Assembly (NCBI GenBank): GCA_001800285.1
Contig: MGVC01000081.1
Location: 1-64,000, forward strand
Direction of reading: 5' to 3'
Origin: Elusimicrobia bacterium RIFOXYA2_FULL_39_19
GTDB lineage: Bacteria > Elusimicrobiota > Endomicrobiia > CG1-02-37-114 > XYA2-FULL-39-19
Length of the DNA: 64,000 nt
The notes beneath the pieces are model-generated. The model did not search any database. It had not been told where the DNA came from and saw only the letters and a program-made list of their open reading frames with translations. Of the stretch, positions 8,183 through 16,930 are shown piece by piece (position 1 is the first letter of the stretch; each line of letters starts with the position of its first letter). The translations under genes and the position numbers were made by a program.

Positions 8183-8227
8183 CCCGGGGTGGCGAACACT
8201 AAAAGCACGAAGGTTTAGCCGCCCGGG
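8183..8227 (+). other. GC-rich hairpin ahead of a small gene
   Basis: CCCGGG (8183-8188) and GGC (8191-8193) pair with GCC (8218-8220) and CCCGGG (8222-8227). It lies 9 bp or more before the AAAGGAG of the gene at 8259. There is no U-run, so it is not an ordinary terminator; it may be an mRNA stability or processing element. Confidence 0.45.
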
Positions 8228-8258
8228 AACAATAATAACCGTAAAGGAGAGCTAAAAA

Positions 8259-8588
8259 TTGAAAAATATACCGTTAAAGGACAGATTCTATATTACCGCA
8301 ACGAATGACAGTGTCGATGTTGTAGATAAAGCAAACAAAAACAACCGCTCATACTTCGCCAGGGTAGAGGATGCCATAGAACATCTGCGGGACGAATTCC
8401 GGAAGCAGACATTAGTGGGCAAAGAGATATCCATAAGCGAGCTGAATCAACTTAGGCAGTTAGTGAAAGCGGCTGATGAAGAATTTATCAAGTGCCTGAG
8501 TTTAAACGGCGAGACGAATCAGGAGTTTATAGATAACCTGAATATGAAGCTCAAGGCTAATCCGGACAAGAAGCATAGCCTAGTTTAA
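8259..8588 (+). CDS. Small hypothetical protein, TTG start
   Basis: 109 aa. TTG at 8259 is chosen because AAAGGAGAG sits 7-8 nt upstream and no ATG is near. The N-terminal half is polar (KDRFYITATNDSVDVVDKA); the C-terminal half is helical (LNQLRQLVKAADEEF). Not recognised. It lies in the same orientation as the other element genes, with hairpins on both sides (8183-8227 and 8613-8679). Confidence 0.55.
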   Translation: MKNIPLKDRFYITATNDSVDVVDKANKNNRSYFARVEDAIEHLRDEFRKQTLVGKEISISELNQLRQLVKAADEEFIKCLSLNGETNQEFIDNLNMKLKANPDKKHSLV

Positions 8589-8612
8589 TGATGGCCAAAC
8601 GCGGAGGAGCGT

Positions 8613-8679
8613 GGATGGCGGGGTTAGAATGGGGTATATCGTATTCCTTACAAAGCACCCATAGGACCCCGCCCAATCC
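8613..8679 (+). other. GC-rich hairpin ahead of the radical-SAM-like gene
   Basis: GGCGGGGT (8617-8624) pairs with ACCCCGCC (8666-8673), extended by GGAT/ATCC at the base. The 41-nt loop may carry additional pairing. It is 50 bp upstream of the gene at 8730. It resembles the 8183-8227 element in position, though not in sequence. Confidence 0.45.
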
Positions 8680-8729
8680 GTGTTTTTGAAGTTTACGGAA
8701 ATTAAATTAACCATAGGAGCGACAATATC

Positions 8730-9422
8730 ATGAAAAACAGAATGTACGCCGATGTAAAGACCTGGAACTCGTTTGTTGGCTGTAAGTTTGACTGCAGTTA
8801 CTGTAAGCCGTCTTTCCAGAGAATGATGAAGCGGGTCTCGGGAGCTAATGGTTGCCGGGATTGCTACAGTTTCAAGCCGCATGAGCACCCGGAAAGGCTG
8901 AGTAAGATCCCAAGCGCAGATACAGTATTCGTTTGCGGAACCGGTGATATATCCTTTGCCAACCCGAAATATGTTAGAAAGATTATATCAGCTATCAAAG
9001 ACCGCATAAAGAAGCATCTGGCCCAGCAGTTTTACTTCCAGTCCAAGAATCCGGCGTGTTTCCAGCAGTACTTATCCGATTTTCCGAAAGACAATACAAT
9101 CCTGCTTACTACACTGGAAACGAATCGGGATGAAGGTTATGCCGGGGTATCAAAGGCTCCGGTACCTTCGCGGCGGTATGCGGACTTCAAGGCACTGGAC
9201 TGGCTGCGGAAAATAATTACGGTAGAGCCGGTAATTGATTTTGATCACGATATATTCCTGGAGTGGATTGTGGACTTGAAGCCTGAAGCCGTATGGATCG
9301 GTTATAATTCCAGGCCGAAAGAGGTTCAGTTCCCAGAGCCGGACAAGCAGAAACTTGAAAAATTGATTGCGGCAATTCGGGATGCGGGAGTGGAAGTAAA
9401 AGAAAAGGACATGCGCGGATAA
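8730..9422 (+). CDS. Gp37/Gp68 (DUF5131)-type radical-SAM-like protein
   Basis: 230 aa. Near the N-terminus CKFDCSYC gives the CxxxCxxC cluster (about residues 18-25) expected of a radical SAM Fe-S site, followed by a second Cys pair CRDCYSF. The overall pattern (TWNSFVGCKFDC, FVCGTGDISFA, LLTTLETNRD) is like the phage Gp37/Gp68 family, found widely on phages and integrative elements. The reaction is unknown. ATG 8730 has GGAG about 11 nt upstream. It is shorter than many relatives, but starts and ends cleanly. Confidence 0.7.
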   Translation: MKNRMYADVKTWNSFVGCKFDCSYCKPSFQRMMKRVSGANGCRDCYSFKPHEHPERLSKIPSADTVFVCGTGDISFANPKYVRKIISAIKDRIKKHLAQQFYFQSKNPACFQQYLSDFPKDNTILLTTLETNRDEGYAGVSKAPVPSRRYADFKALDWLRKIITVEPVIDFDHDIFLEWIVDLKPEAVWIGYNSRPKEVQFPEPDKQKLEKLIAAIRDAGVEVKEKDMRG

Positions 9423-9573
9423 ACTTGTTGATTAGTTGCCAGTAAAAGCTTTGGCCTGTTTGCTTATAACTGGTGATGTTGGAATTGGAAACGGGTAAAT
9501 AATAAAATTTAAATCAGGAGGTACAAGAACTATTTTGAATAAACGAAAGAAAGAAACCAAAGAATAAAAGAAA

Positions 9574-9801
9574 GTGATAATAGAAAAATATCACATGGAT
9601 CTTTCTTCAAAACGGGTAGGAAAAGAAAAGAAAGTACGCAAAAGCACATTGCAGGATTTTAAGATTACAGAAGTTGGTGTTAATAAAAGTTTGAATATTG
9701 AAGATTTGTCGAACGCCATAACAAAGCTTCTTATAGCGTATTATGTGCTGGAGAATGACAGAGACAAAGAATCACAATATTTAAAATCGCTGACTGATTA
9801 A
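9574..9801 (+). CDS. Small hypothetical protein before the recombinase
   Basis: 75 aa from GTG 9574; ATG 9595 is an alternative start. The N-terminus is very basic (SSKRVGKEKKVRKST), the C-terminus helical (LSNAITKLLIAYYVLE). No family recognised. The same frame is open upstream from TTG 9535 (with AGGAGG at 9516-9521) but is broken by TAA 9565-9567, so either a 10-codon leader precedes it or the gene has acquired a stop. It is 33 bp before the serine recombinase and could be a directionality-factor-sized partner; that is only a guess from position and size. Confidence 0.5.
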   Translation: MIIEKYHMDLSSKRVGKEKKVRKSTLQDFKITEVGVNKSLNIEDLSNAITKLLIAYYVLENDRDKESQYLKSLTD

Positions 9802-9834
9802 ATATATGCTGTATTTTAAGAATGGAGGAATATA

Positions 9835-11997
9835 ATGGTTAAGAAAGGTGTTATAGCAGGTGTATGGTTAAGAAGTTCTCCAACACACAGGTATGGATTA
9901 AGTGTCGATGATCAGAAAAATGAAATCGAAAAGATGGCATACCGGGATGGGGTAAAAATAGTTAAGTACTGGACCGACAGCGATTCCGGCGAAATACATC
10001 CTGATAAGAACAGGTATTTCTTAACGATGAAGGAGAATATCAGGAAGGATCCTGGTTTTATTAAAATCCTTTATGTATATGACAAGGCAAGATTTGGATT
10101 AGTAGATAGTGCGGGAGAAATACGAATAAATGAGTTCTTTGCCAAAAATAACATAGAATTAAAATATCTGAACGAAAGACTGATTCCGGTTGGCGCAATA
10201 TGCCGGCGTAGCACGGATATGCAGGAAGCATCTCTAGATGTTCAGATGGATTCAATATTGGAATATGCAACTAAAGATAATTGTGAGGTGCGGAAATGGT
10301 GGCTGTTTGGCGAAGAAAAGGGGCAGTCAGGAGTATCTATCGAAAGATGCCAGGATTGGAAGAATATGCTGGATGAATTGAAAAACAGTATGTACAGCAT
10401 AGAGAGAATCTTGGTAGATGATGTTTCCAGGATAGGAAGAACTTCACCCAATAGGAAAATATATATTCAGGAGTTATTCAAAGAATATAAAGCTCCTATA
10501 TATTACATTAATGCCCCGTTTAAAGACGATGGATCATTGGAAGATGGTGTCATGCAGTTTGTTAGACACGGGGAGGCATTCCAGTCTTCCAAAGAGAAAT
10601 CAAAGAATGTTAAAACGAGGTCTCTGGTTTACGCAAGAAAGGGTTTTTGGCTAGCTGGAAATATTTACGCGTACAAGCGGTTAGTGTTGGACGAACACGG
10701 TAATCCGTTTGTAACTAATGGTAAGAATTTGATTTTAGAAAAAAAGCAGAGTAAGCAGGTGAAAACCCAAAGAATAAAATTAATACCCGGGAACAGTGAA
10801 GAAATCAAAGTGGTCAGAAGAGTATATGCCATGTATAACGATGATGACATAGGATTTTATACTATAGCTGCCAGACTTAACGCAGAAGAAATTCCTGCGG
10901 CCAGAGGTGGAACTTGGACCCCGACCGTTGTAAGGTCTTTATTAACGAATGAAATCTATGTTGGAACATCGCATTACAATCGGCAGACAACTGATATTTG
11001 GTCAGGGATTACCACAAAAGTTCCCAAAGAAGAGCAGGTTAAAGTAGAAAATGCTCATGAAGGCATAATTTCAAAAGAGTTATTTTTTGCAGTCCAAGAA
11101 AAGATAAAAAAGAATAGTAATAGGTTTAAAACTGGCCACCATCCTAATACATTGAAGGACACTCCGAAATTCCCTTTGATCGGTACCATCTTTTGTTTGG
11201 ACTGTCAGAGAAGGTATGCGTCTGCCTGGGCTGTTAGAAAAAGTAACAGAAGAGGGAAGTATGTTCAGGCATATTATAAAGATACATCGCGCAGGACGTT
11301 CGGGAAAAAAGTTTGTCCCAATTCTATAAGTTTAAGAAAGGATGATATTGATGCGTTGGTTATGAACAGAATTAAAGAAAGGTTAATGTCCGGGGTCATA
11401 ATTCAAAAAGTAAAAAATGAACTAAAGAAAAAGTTAGATAGTTTAGTAAGTTCAAAAAAAACTGATGGATCAAAAATTAAGATAGAAGCTGAATTAAACG
11501 AAATTGAAAGCAAGATTGAGAATTTATTGAATGTTATAGCAAGAAAAGGCATGTCAAATCAGGTCATTGACAAGATACAAACAGAGCTTGATCAGTTAAT
11601 ATCAAAAAAGAAGATAGTTGAAAAAAACTTGGGAAATATTGAAAGTAGTGATACTGTCTGTGTAGATATTAATAAATTGACTGAAAAAATCATGGATAAT
11701 TACAAAAAAGTTATAGATAAACTGGAGAATGGTCAGTTTAGTTCCCAGAGACGAATAGTCCGGGAATTAATTCATAGCATAGCAGTATCGCCAACTAAAA
11801 AAGTAATTTATATCGCATATTATGATTTACCAGAAGATATTGTGACGGATATGCACTTGGACGGTTCCGCAATACCCGAGCCGCTTTACAATAGGGTTGG
11901 TCCTATAAATATTAAAGAAGAGTTCTATATGGGTTGTATTCAAATAGATGAACATATGTACGAAGACGTGAAGCCCTTGACATGCTTCAAGCTATGA
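9835..11997 (+). CDS. Large serine recombinase with two tandem catalytic-like domains
   Basis: 720 aa, with GGAGG before ATG 9835. Domain 1 (about residues 5-115) has WLRSS with candidate nucleophile Ser15 and DKARFG with Arg85. Domain 2 (about 118-270) repeats the same fold: CRRSTDMQ with Ser126, then DDVSRIGR with Arg199, followed by the long helix. A PF07508-type recombinase domain follows (about 320-420, including GGTWTPTVVRSLLTN), then a zinc-ribbon-like part (Cys454, Cys457, Cys494) and a coiled-coil (about 520-660). Usual members have one catalytic domain and 450-600 residues. The gene ends inside cpaF sequence, so its last ~9 residues are specified by target-site DNA. It is the likely integrase of the element. 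Confidence 0.85.
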   Translation: MVKKGVIAGVWLRSSPTHRYGLSVDDQKNEIEKMAYRDGVKIVKYWTDSDSGEIHPDKNRYFLTMKENIRKDPGFIKILYVYDKARFGLVDSAGEIRINEFFAKNNIELKYLNERLIPVGAICRRSTDMQEASLDVQMDSILEYATKDNCEVRKWWLFGEEKGQSGVSIERCQDWKNMLDELKNSMYSIERILVDDVSRIGRTSPNRKIYIQELFKEYKAPIYYINAPFKDDGSLEDGVMQFVRHGEAFQSSKEKSKNVKTRSLVYARKGFWLAGNIYAYKRLVLDEHGNPFVTNGKNLILEKKQSKQVKTQRIKLIPGNSEEIKVVRRVYAMYNDDDIGFYTIAARLNAEEIPAARGGTWTPTVVRSLLTNEIYVGTSHYNRQTTDIWSGITTKVPKEEQVKVENAHEGIISKELFFAVQEKIKKNSNRFKTGHHPNTLKDTPKFPLIGTIFCLDCQRRYASAWAVRKSNRRGKYVQAYYKDTSRRTFGKKVCPNSISLRKDDIDALVMNRIKERLMSGVIIQKVKNELKKKLDSLVSSKKTDGSKIKIEAELNEIESKIENLLNVIARKGMSNQVIDKIQTELDQLISKKKIVEKNLGNIESSDTVCVDINKLTEKIMDNYKKVIDKLENGQFSSQRRIVRELIHSIAVSPTKKVIYIAYYDLPEDIVTDMHLDGSAIPEPLYNRVGPINIKEEFYMGCIQIDEHMYEDVKPLTCFKL

Positions 11998-12377
11998 ACA
12001 CCGGTCACGACGGGTCACTGACTACTATACACTCAAATACACCAAAAGACGCCATATCACGCCTTGCTACCCTGGTAATAATGGCAGGCACTGAACTGCC
12101 AGAACGCGCCATAAAAGAGCAGATTGTCGGCGCTGTAGATTTAATAGTCCAGACAAACCGTTTTAGTGACGGGTCAAGAAAAGTCACTTACATTACTGAA
12201 ATAACTACTGATGATAACAATGAAATTGTACTGAAAGATATTTTTACTTATAAACAAACGGGCATAAAAGACGGTAAGGTTATAGGTAAGATGAGTCCCA
12301 CCGGAGATATACCCACATTTTATGACGAAATCTTTGCCCATGGTATGACAATTAACAAGGAGATATTCAATGTTTAA
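11970..12377 (+). pseudogene. cpaF: 3' fragment of cpaF/tadA pilus ATPase gene (attachment site)
   Basis: Reading from 11970 the frame gives EALDMLQAMNTGHDGSLTTI, the highly conserved segment following Walker B in CpaF/TadA secretion ATPases, and continues to the normal C-terminus at 12377 (about 135 codons). The 5' two-thirds of the gene, including Walker A, is missing and replaced by the serine recombinase. The last bases overlap the start of tadB by 8 bp, as in an intact Tad operon. The break is best explained by integration of the mobile element at this site. ATG 11982 could start a fragment, but no ribosome binding site is evident. Confidence 0.85.
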
Positions 12378-13239
12378 GGTTTTAATAGTGATAAGCGCAG
12401 GGGCTGTGTTTTATCTGCTGATAAACAAACTTATTGAAATTTCAGATAAAGCCAGGGAAAATAAGCTGCAGGCTGAAAAAAAACATATGCCGGAAGCAAA
12501 AATTGAACTGAAAAACGTTATAAAAATCCTGCAAACACAACCAAAATCAAAAGTTGCGCAGAAAATTAAGGCAGGCATATTCATTTTTTTCTTTTTCGCA
12601 GGTTTGCTGATATTAAAAGATTTTCTTTTTAGTATTGCTGTAGGATTTTTCGGATATCTGCTGCCCGCGATGATTATAAGCAGCAAATCAAAAAAAATGA
12701 AAGAAAAGTTTGATGATCAGCTCATTGATGCCCTGGGTTTAATATCAAACTGCGTAAGGTCAGGCGCCAGCTTACAGCAGGCCCTGGAAGTGCTGGTTAA
12801 GGAGTCCAAACCTCCAATAAAACATGAATTTGAAGAAACTCTTTCCCAGATAAACCTGGGTGTTTCTATAGAAGATGCTTTCAAAGGTATGTGCAAAAAA
12901 CTTAACAGCCGAGATTTGGATCTGGCAGTACTGGTAATTAATGTCGGCAGGGAATACGGCGGCAATCTTGGTGAAAATCTGGTAAAAATATCATCTACCA
13001 TGCGTGAAAGAAAAAAAATACAGAACAAAATAGACGCCATTACTTCCCAGGGAAAAATGTCGGCATGGATAATTACTTTCGTGCCGTTTATTATTTTATT
13101 CATGCTCAATCTTATGGAACCGGATATCTTTGGCCTGATGTTTAAAACATTGATAGGTAAAATACTGCTTTTGGTATCAATTTTCATGGTTGCGCTGGGT
13201 AATTTTATAATTATGAAGATAGTAACGGTGGATGTGTAA
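12370..13239 (+). CDS. tadB: Tad pilus inner-membrane platform protein TadB
   Basis: 289 aa. The start overlaps the cpaF stop (ATGTTTAA, 12370-12377). There is a TM segment at about residues 2-18 and a second hydrophobic pair at about 60-100. Then comes a T2SSF/GspF domain with LIDALGLISNCVRSGASLQQ at about 118-137, and C-terminal TM helices (ITFVPFIILFMLNLM and ILLLVSIFMVAL). With TadC it forms the platform that couples the CpaF ATPase to pilin assembly. Since cpaF is broken upstream, expression and use of this gene are doubtful unless the element excises or supplies a promoter. Confidence 0.85.
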   Translation: MFKVLIVISAGAVFYLLINKLIEISDKARENKLQAEKKHMPEAKIELKNVIKILQTQPKSKVAQKIKAGIFIFFFFAGLLILKDFLFSIAVGFFGYLLPAMIISSKSKKMKEKFDDQLIDALGLISNCVRSGASLQQALEVLVKESKPPIKHEFEETLSQINLGVSIEDAFKGMCKKLNSRDLDLAVLVINVGREYGGNLGENLVKISSTMRERKKIQNKIDAITSQGKMSAWIITFVPFIILFMLNLMEPDIFGLMFKTLIGKILLLVSIFMVALGNFIIMKIVTVDV

Positions 13240-13407
13240 ATAGCAAGGCTGAACTATTAACACTGAACTAAAATATGTGAAAAAGTAAAAATAAGGTGAC
13301 AATTAGATAATTAAGTCGAAAGTCTTTTACATATCAACTTATCACTTCGACTTCGCTCAGTACAAGCATCTTATCAACATATAAACTATTATCAAAAGGC
13401 GGATGTT

Positions 13408-14286
13408 ATGATTATTTTATTTATGGTTTTATCGGGAATTTGTGCTTTTTTTATTTTTGAGGGAACGCTTGCTTTATTAAAACAAAACAAAATCAGCAGG
13501 CGGTTCAAAACGCATAACCTTATAACTTACTCAGGAAAAAAAGGACTGACGGAATCTTTAAAACGATCGGCCATAAAAATAGGCGATTATATTGATACGT
13601 TAAAGTACAAGTTTGTAAGGAATTATCTGGAAAGTTTAACCAAAAAACTTAAAAATTCTGATATTTCTGAAATAACTCCTCAAGTATTTGCAGGTTATCA
13701 GGTACTGGCTGGTTTTGGAATGTTGATAATATGTTTTGTTTTATTAAGTTCACTGAATGTTTTTTATATACTTATATCATTAACTGCCGGTTTTTATCTG
13801 CCGCTATTGTGGATTAATGAACAAACTGCCAAAAAGCAGCGTGCGTTGTTTAAATGTATACCTAATGCTCTGGATTTATTGACCCTTCTTGTAGAAGCCG
13901 GCGTAGATTTTAATACAGCCATAGGTATTCTGGTAGAAAATGAAAAAAATGCGCTCACAAAGGAATTGCATTTGTTTCAGCAGGAAGTAAAACTGGGAAA
14001 AAACAGAATAGAAGCATTGCTTGATATAGCCTCAAAAAATGATAATAAGTACTTATCCAGTGTTATCAGCTCAATAACGCAGACATTGCAAACAGGTACG
14101 CCCATTTCCGGTACGTTGAAAATCCTGTCTGAACAATTCCGTACCGAACGATCCACCATGGCGGAAAAATTGGGTGCACAGGCTCCGGTTAAAATGATGA
14201 TTCCTCTTATTATGCTTATATTTCCTACCATATTCATAATGATTTTTGGTCCTATAGTCCTTTCCCTTATCGGCGGGAACTGGTAA
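13408..14286 (+). CDS. tadC: Tad pilus inner-membrane platform protein TadC
   Basis: 292 aa. N-terminal TM (about residues 2-20), two central TM helices (about 95-135), then a T2SSF domain with IPNALDLLTLLVEAGVDFNT at about 151-170, and a C-terminal TM (MMIPLIMLIFPTIFIMIFGP). Partner of TadB in the Tad/Flp pilus platform. It is separated from tadB by 168 bp, more than usual within a tad operon. The gap contains CTTCGACTTCGCTCAG (about 13346), a sequence that looks like a small dispersed repeat. Confidence 0.85.
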   Translation: MIILFMVLSGICAFFIFEGTLALLKQNKISRRFKTHNLITYSGKKGLTESLKRSAIKIGDYIDTLKYKFVRNYLESLTKKLKNSDISEITPQVFAGYQVLAGFGMLIICFVLLSSLNVFYILISLTAGFYLPLLWINEQTAKKQRALFKCIPNALDLLTLLVEAGVDFNTAIGILVENEKNALTKELHLFQQEVKLGKNRIEALLDIASKNDNKYLSSVISSITQTLQTGTPISGTLKILSEQFRTERSTMAEKLGAQAPVKMMIPLIMLIFPTIFIMIFGPIVLSLIGGNW

Positions 14287-14458
14287 TTTGGCCGAGTAGT
14301 TATTACGGAAAATTTGTAAACCACCGCCAAATTTGATACAATAAACAATCAAATCAAATAATATGAGACACCGCTTAAACATTCCTTAATAAAAAAAGAG
14401 CAAAAATCCGCAAAACGAAACCGTTTAATAAATTGTTAGTAAACTGGAGAGTGCGCAA

Positions 14459-15694
14459 ATGAAAAAGTATATTCTTGCTGGTACCGGTAGCAGAGGCGTA
14501 AATATGTTTGCTAAACCTATTTTACAGCAATTTAGCAAAACTGCAGTGTTGGCCGGTATGTTTGACAGTAGCATCGGCAGGCTTAATGGTGCCAAAAAAG
14601 TACTTGGCACAGAAATTCCCTGTTACACCAACTATGACAAAATGCTTAAAGAGCTTGATTTTGATACAGCCATAATATGTACCATAGATTCAACTCATGA
14701 AGACTATATTTTAAAATCTATGCAAGCCGGAAAAAACGTAATTACCGAAAAACCCCTCTGCATAAATGCAAAACAGTGCAAAACCATTCTTAAGGCTTCG
14801 AAAAAATCAAAAAGGAAAATTATTATAACGCACAACGTCAGATATTCGCCTGCAATGATTGAAATAAAAAAAATTGTAGATAAAGGCATTATAGGCCGGG
14901 TGCTTACCGTAGAATTCAATGAAAATTTAAACCGCCAGCACGGCTCGGATTATTTCAGGCGCTGGCACAGACATAAAAAGAATTCCGGCGGCCTTCTGGT
15001 ACATAAGGCATGCCATTGCTTTGATATTATTAACTGGATTGTAGGTTCAAAACCAGAAAAAGTTACCGCTGAAGGCGGGCTGGTAGTTTACGGTAAAAAC
15101 GGGAAATTCCGTTCAGAAAGATGCCTGGGGTGCAAAACCAGCAGTAAGTGTGATTTCTTTGTAGACCTTTTTTCAAATTCAGCCATGAGAGCGTTATATC
15201 TAGAAGCAGAAAAAGAAAAAAATGCCTACATTCGCGACGGTTGTGTATATGATGAATCCATAGATATTGAAGATGTGGCAAACGTGGCCTATACTTATGA
15301 AAACGGGGTAAGGGTAAATTTTTCGCTGAGTACTTTTGCCAGTTATGAAGGCTATGATATGATAGTAGAAGGCACGAAGGGCCGTATGGTTTATTCTACC
15401 ATTTATGAAACAGACTGTTATTCCGGGAAAACCAGAATACCTGGCGCAGAAAAGAAAGCCGGGGAAAAACTCCAGCTGTTTTTGCTAAATCAGAGCGTAA
15501 CTGATATTAAGATACCAAAAGTTGACGGGTCCCATGGCGGTGCAGATATTTTACTGCTTCAGGACCTTTTCGGCAACAAAGAAAACAGCGACCTGGCAAC
15601 TATTGAGGAAGCCATAGACGCAGTGTTGATAGGTGACGCGGCCAATAAAAGTTTAAAAACAGGAAAAACAGTAAGCATAAAAGAAATATACTAA
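14459..15694 (+). CDS. Gfo/Idh/MocA-family oxidoreductase
   Basis: 411 aa. An N-terminal Rossmann fold opens with YILAGTGSRGVNMF (about residues 4-17), and the family motif ITEKPLC appears at about 96-102 (the catalytic-type Lys of EKP). A C-terminal alpha/beta domain contains GGLLVHKACHCFDIINW. An insert with four Cys (CLGCKTSSKCDFF) may bind a metal. The family oxidises or reduces sugars and cyclitols with NAD(P); the substrate cannot be told. The start is supported by GGAGAG upstream. It is monocistronic, ending in a strong terminator. Confidence 0.8.
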   Translation: MKKYILAGTGSRGVNMFAKPILQQFSKTAVLAGMFDSSIGRLNGAKKVLGTEIPCYTNYDKMLKELDFDTAIICTIDSTHEDYILKSMQAGKNVITEKPLCINAKQCKTILKASKKSKRKIIITHNVRYSPAMIEIKKIVDKGIIGRVLTVEFNENLNRQHGSDYFRRWHRHKKNSGGLLVHKACHCFDIINWIVGSKPEKVTAEGGLVVYGKNGKFRSERCLGCKTSSKCDFFVDLFSNSAMRALYLEAEKEKNAYIRDGCVYDESIDIEDVANVAYTYENGVRVNFSLSTFASYEGYDMIVEGTKGRMVYSTIYETDCYSGKTRIPGAEKKAGEKLQLFLLNQSVTDIKIPKVDGSHGGADILLLQDLFGNKENSDLATIEEAIDAVLIGDAANKSLKTGKTVSIKEIY

Positions 15695-15710
15695 GCACTT
15701 ACAATGTAAA

Positions 15711-15764
15711 AAAACAACAGCAGAATTCTTTGCATGAAAACAGGGAATTCTGCTGTTGTTTTAA
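15711..15764 (+). terminator. Rho-independent terminator
   Basis: A perfect 18-bp stem (15711-15728 with 15745-15762) and a 16-nt loop. The 3' arm ends in GTTGTTTT. It follows the Gfo/Idh/MocA gene. Confidence 0.85.
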
Positions 15765-15785
15765 AATAAACCCAAGGAGAAAGAA

Positions 15786-16058
15786 ATGGATTGGAAGCTA
15801 TTTTTAGCAGTGTTTGTATCAATCTTTACCGCAGAACTGGCAGATAAAACGCAGTTTGTAGGTATCACTATGTCATCCCAGTCAGGCAAGCCGTGGGTGG
15901 TATGGATGGGGTCTGTGGCAGGTTATATGGTAGTTACGGCTATATCGGTATTTTTAGGGTCAATTCTGGGGAAATACTTAAAACCGGAAATTATTAAATA
16001 TGTCGGCGGTTCGCTTTTTATGCTTATCGGCGGATTAATGATAATGGGCAAACTGTAA
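15786..16058 (+). CDS. UPF0016/GDT1-family cation transporter, half-size
   Basis: 90 aa with AAGGAGA upstream. Three TM helices. The family signature E-x-x-D-K-T is present as AELADKTQF (about residues 16-24). UPF0016 (TMEM165/GDT1/MneA) proteins move Mn2+ or Ca2+; most are two repeats of this unit in one chain. Here only one repeat exists and no second copy is adjacent, so it must act as a dimer or pair with a distant gene. Short single-repeat members are known. Convergent with the next gene. Confidence 0.8.
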   Translation: MDWKLFLAVFVSIFTAELADKTQFVGITMSSQSGKPWVVWMGSVAGYMVVTAISVFLGSILGKYLKPEIIKYVGGSLFMLIGGLMIMGKL

Positions 16059-16080
16059 GCGGCTAAAGAAAAGATATGAA

Positions 16081-16803
16081 CTAATGTTTTTCCAAAGCGG
16101 ATTTTTGGATGAGTTTATCAATACTGTCTGCAAGAGTGCCTATTTCATCATTTCTTTTTAACTGCAGTTGTTCTCCTGACTGGCCCAGCGCGGCTGATTC
16201 AATTCTTTTACGAAGTTGCTTTAACGGCAGTATAAATAAAACATAAAACGCAGCCACGTAAACAGCTGCAGTAACAACAAAAAAAACTACCGCCGACTTG
16301 GCGGTTTTGTTTTTTATAGCGGAATAAGAAGCATTGGCTTTTTCTTTTGATGCGGTTATAGCAAAAACGGCTGTTTTTGAGGAATGTACTACTAAAGGAA
16401 TAGAATAAATATATTTGTCAGTATAATTGTTTAAACAGGCAGAGGTATTGGCGATAATGCTTTTTGTTGTTTCGTCTTCTGGCGTTTTGCCCCAGTCCTG
16501 AATGTTGCTGTGGGCTGTTATTTTTCCGTTTAAATCCAGTACCTGGGCATTTATTAATTCCGGGTCTTTCAGGATTTCCTGCAGATAATTTATGGTTGCC
16601 AGGTCATTTTTTGTTTCAATAGATTTTGTAACAAGAGGAAAGTAATAGATAGCTGTGTTTTTTAATTTTTCGCTTAGAGAGTTGAAAATAAAATATTTCT
16701 GTCCCGGAAGGTATATCAGCCCGAAAAATATATAGGTGACAACTGCCTGGATAAGTATTGTGAATAAAAGCCATTTGAAAAGTAAGTTTGATTTGTTTTT
16801 CAT
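16081..16803 (-). CDS. Membrane sensor-like protein with HAMP domain, no output domain
   Basis: 240 aa. TM1 at about residues 10-32, a periplasmic domain of about 140 residues (single-Cache size), TM2 at about 172-195, then a HAMP-like segment (LKQLRKRIESAALGQ ... NDEIGTLADSIDKLIQKS). The chain ends right after HAMP, so no kinase, cyclase or methyl-accepting part is attached. It could be a truncated receptor or a stand-alone sensor that signals by interaction. No stop-proximal homology to an output domain is seen downstream. Confidence 0.65.
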   Translation of the reverse strand: MKNKSNLLFKWLLFTILIQAVVTYIFFGLIYLPGQKYFIFNSLSEKLKNTAIYYFPLVTKSIETKNDLATINYLQEILKDPELINAQVLDLNGKITAHSNIQDWGKTPEDETTKSIIANTSACLNNYTDKYIYSIPLVVHSSKTAVFAITASKEKANASYSAIKNKTAKSAVVFFVVTAAVYVAAFYVLFILPLKQLRKRIESAALGQSGEQLQLKRNDEIGTLADSIDKLIQKSALEKH

Positions 16804-16930
16804 GCGGGTCCTGTTAAGCCAAAAATAAAATGATACACTACAACATTAACAATTATACTTTTTTATGGCACTTCTTTCAAACTTAGCGTGTATAATATGG
16901 TATAATTAAAAAACAAAAAAGGAGAAAGAT

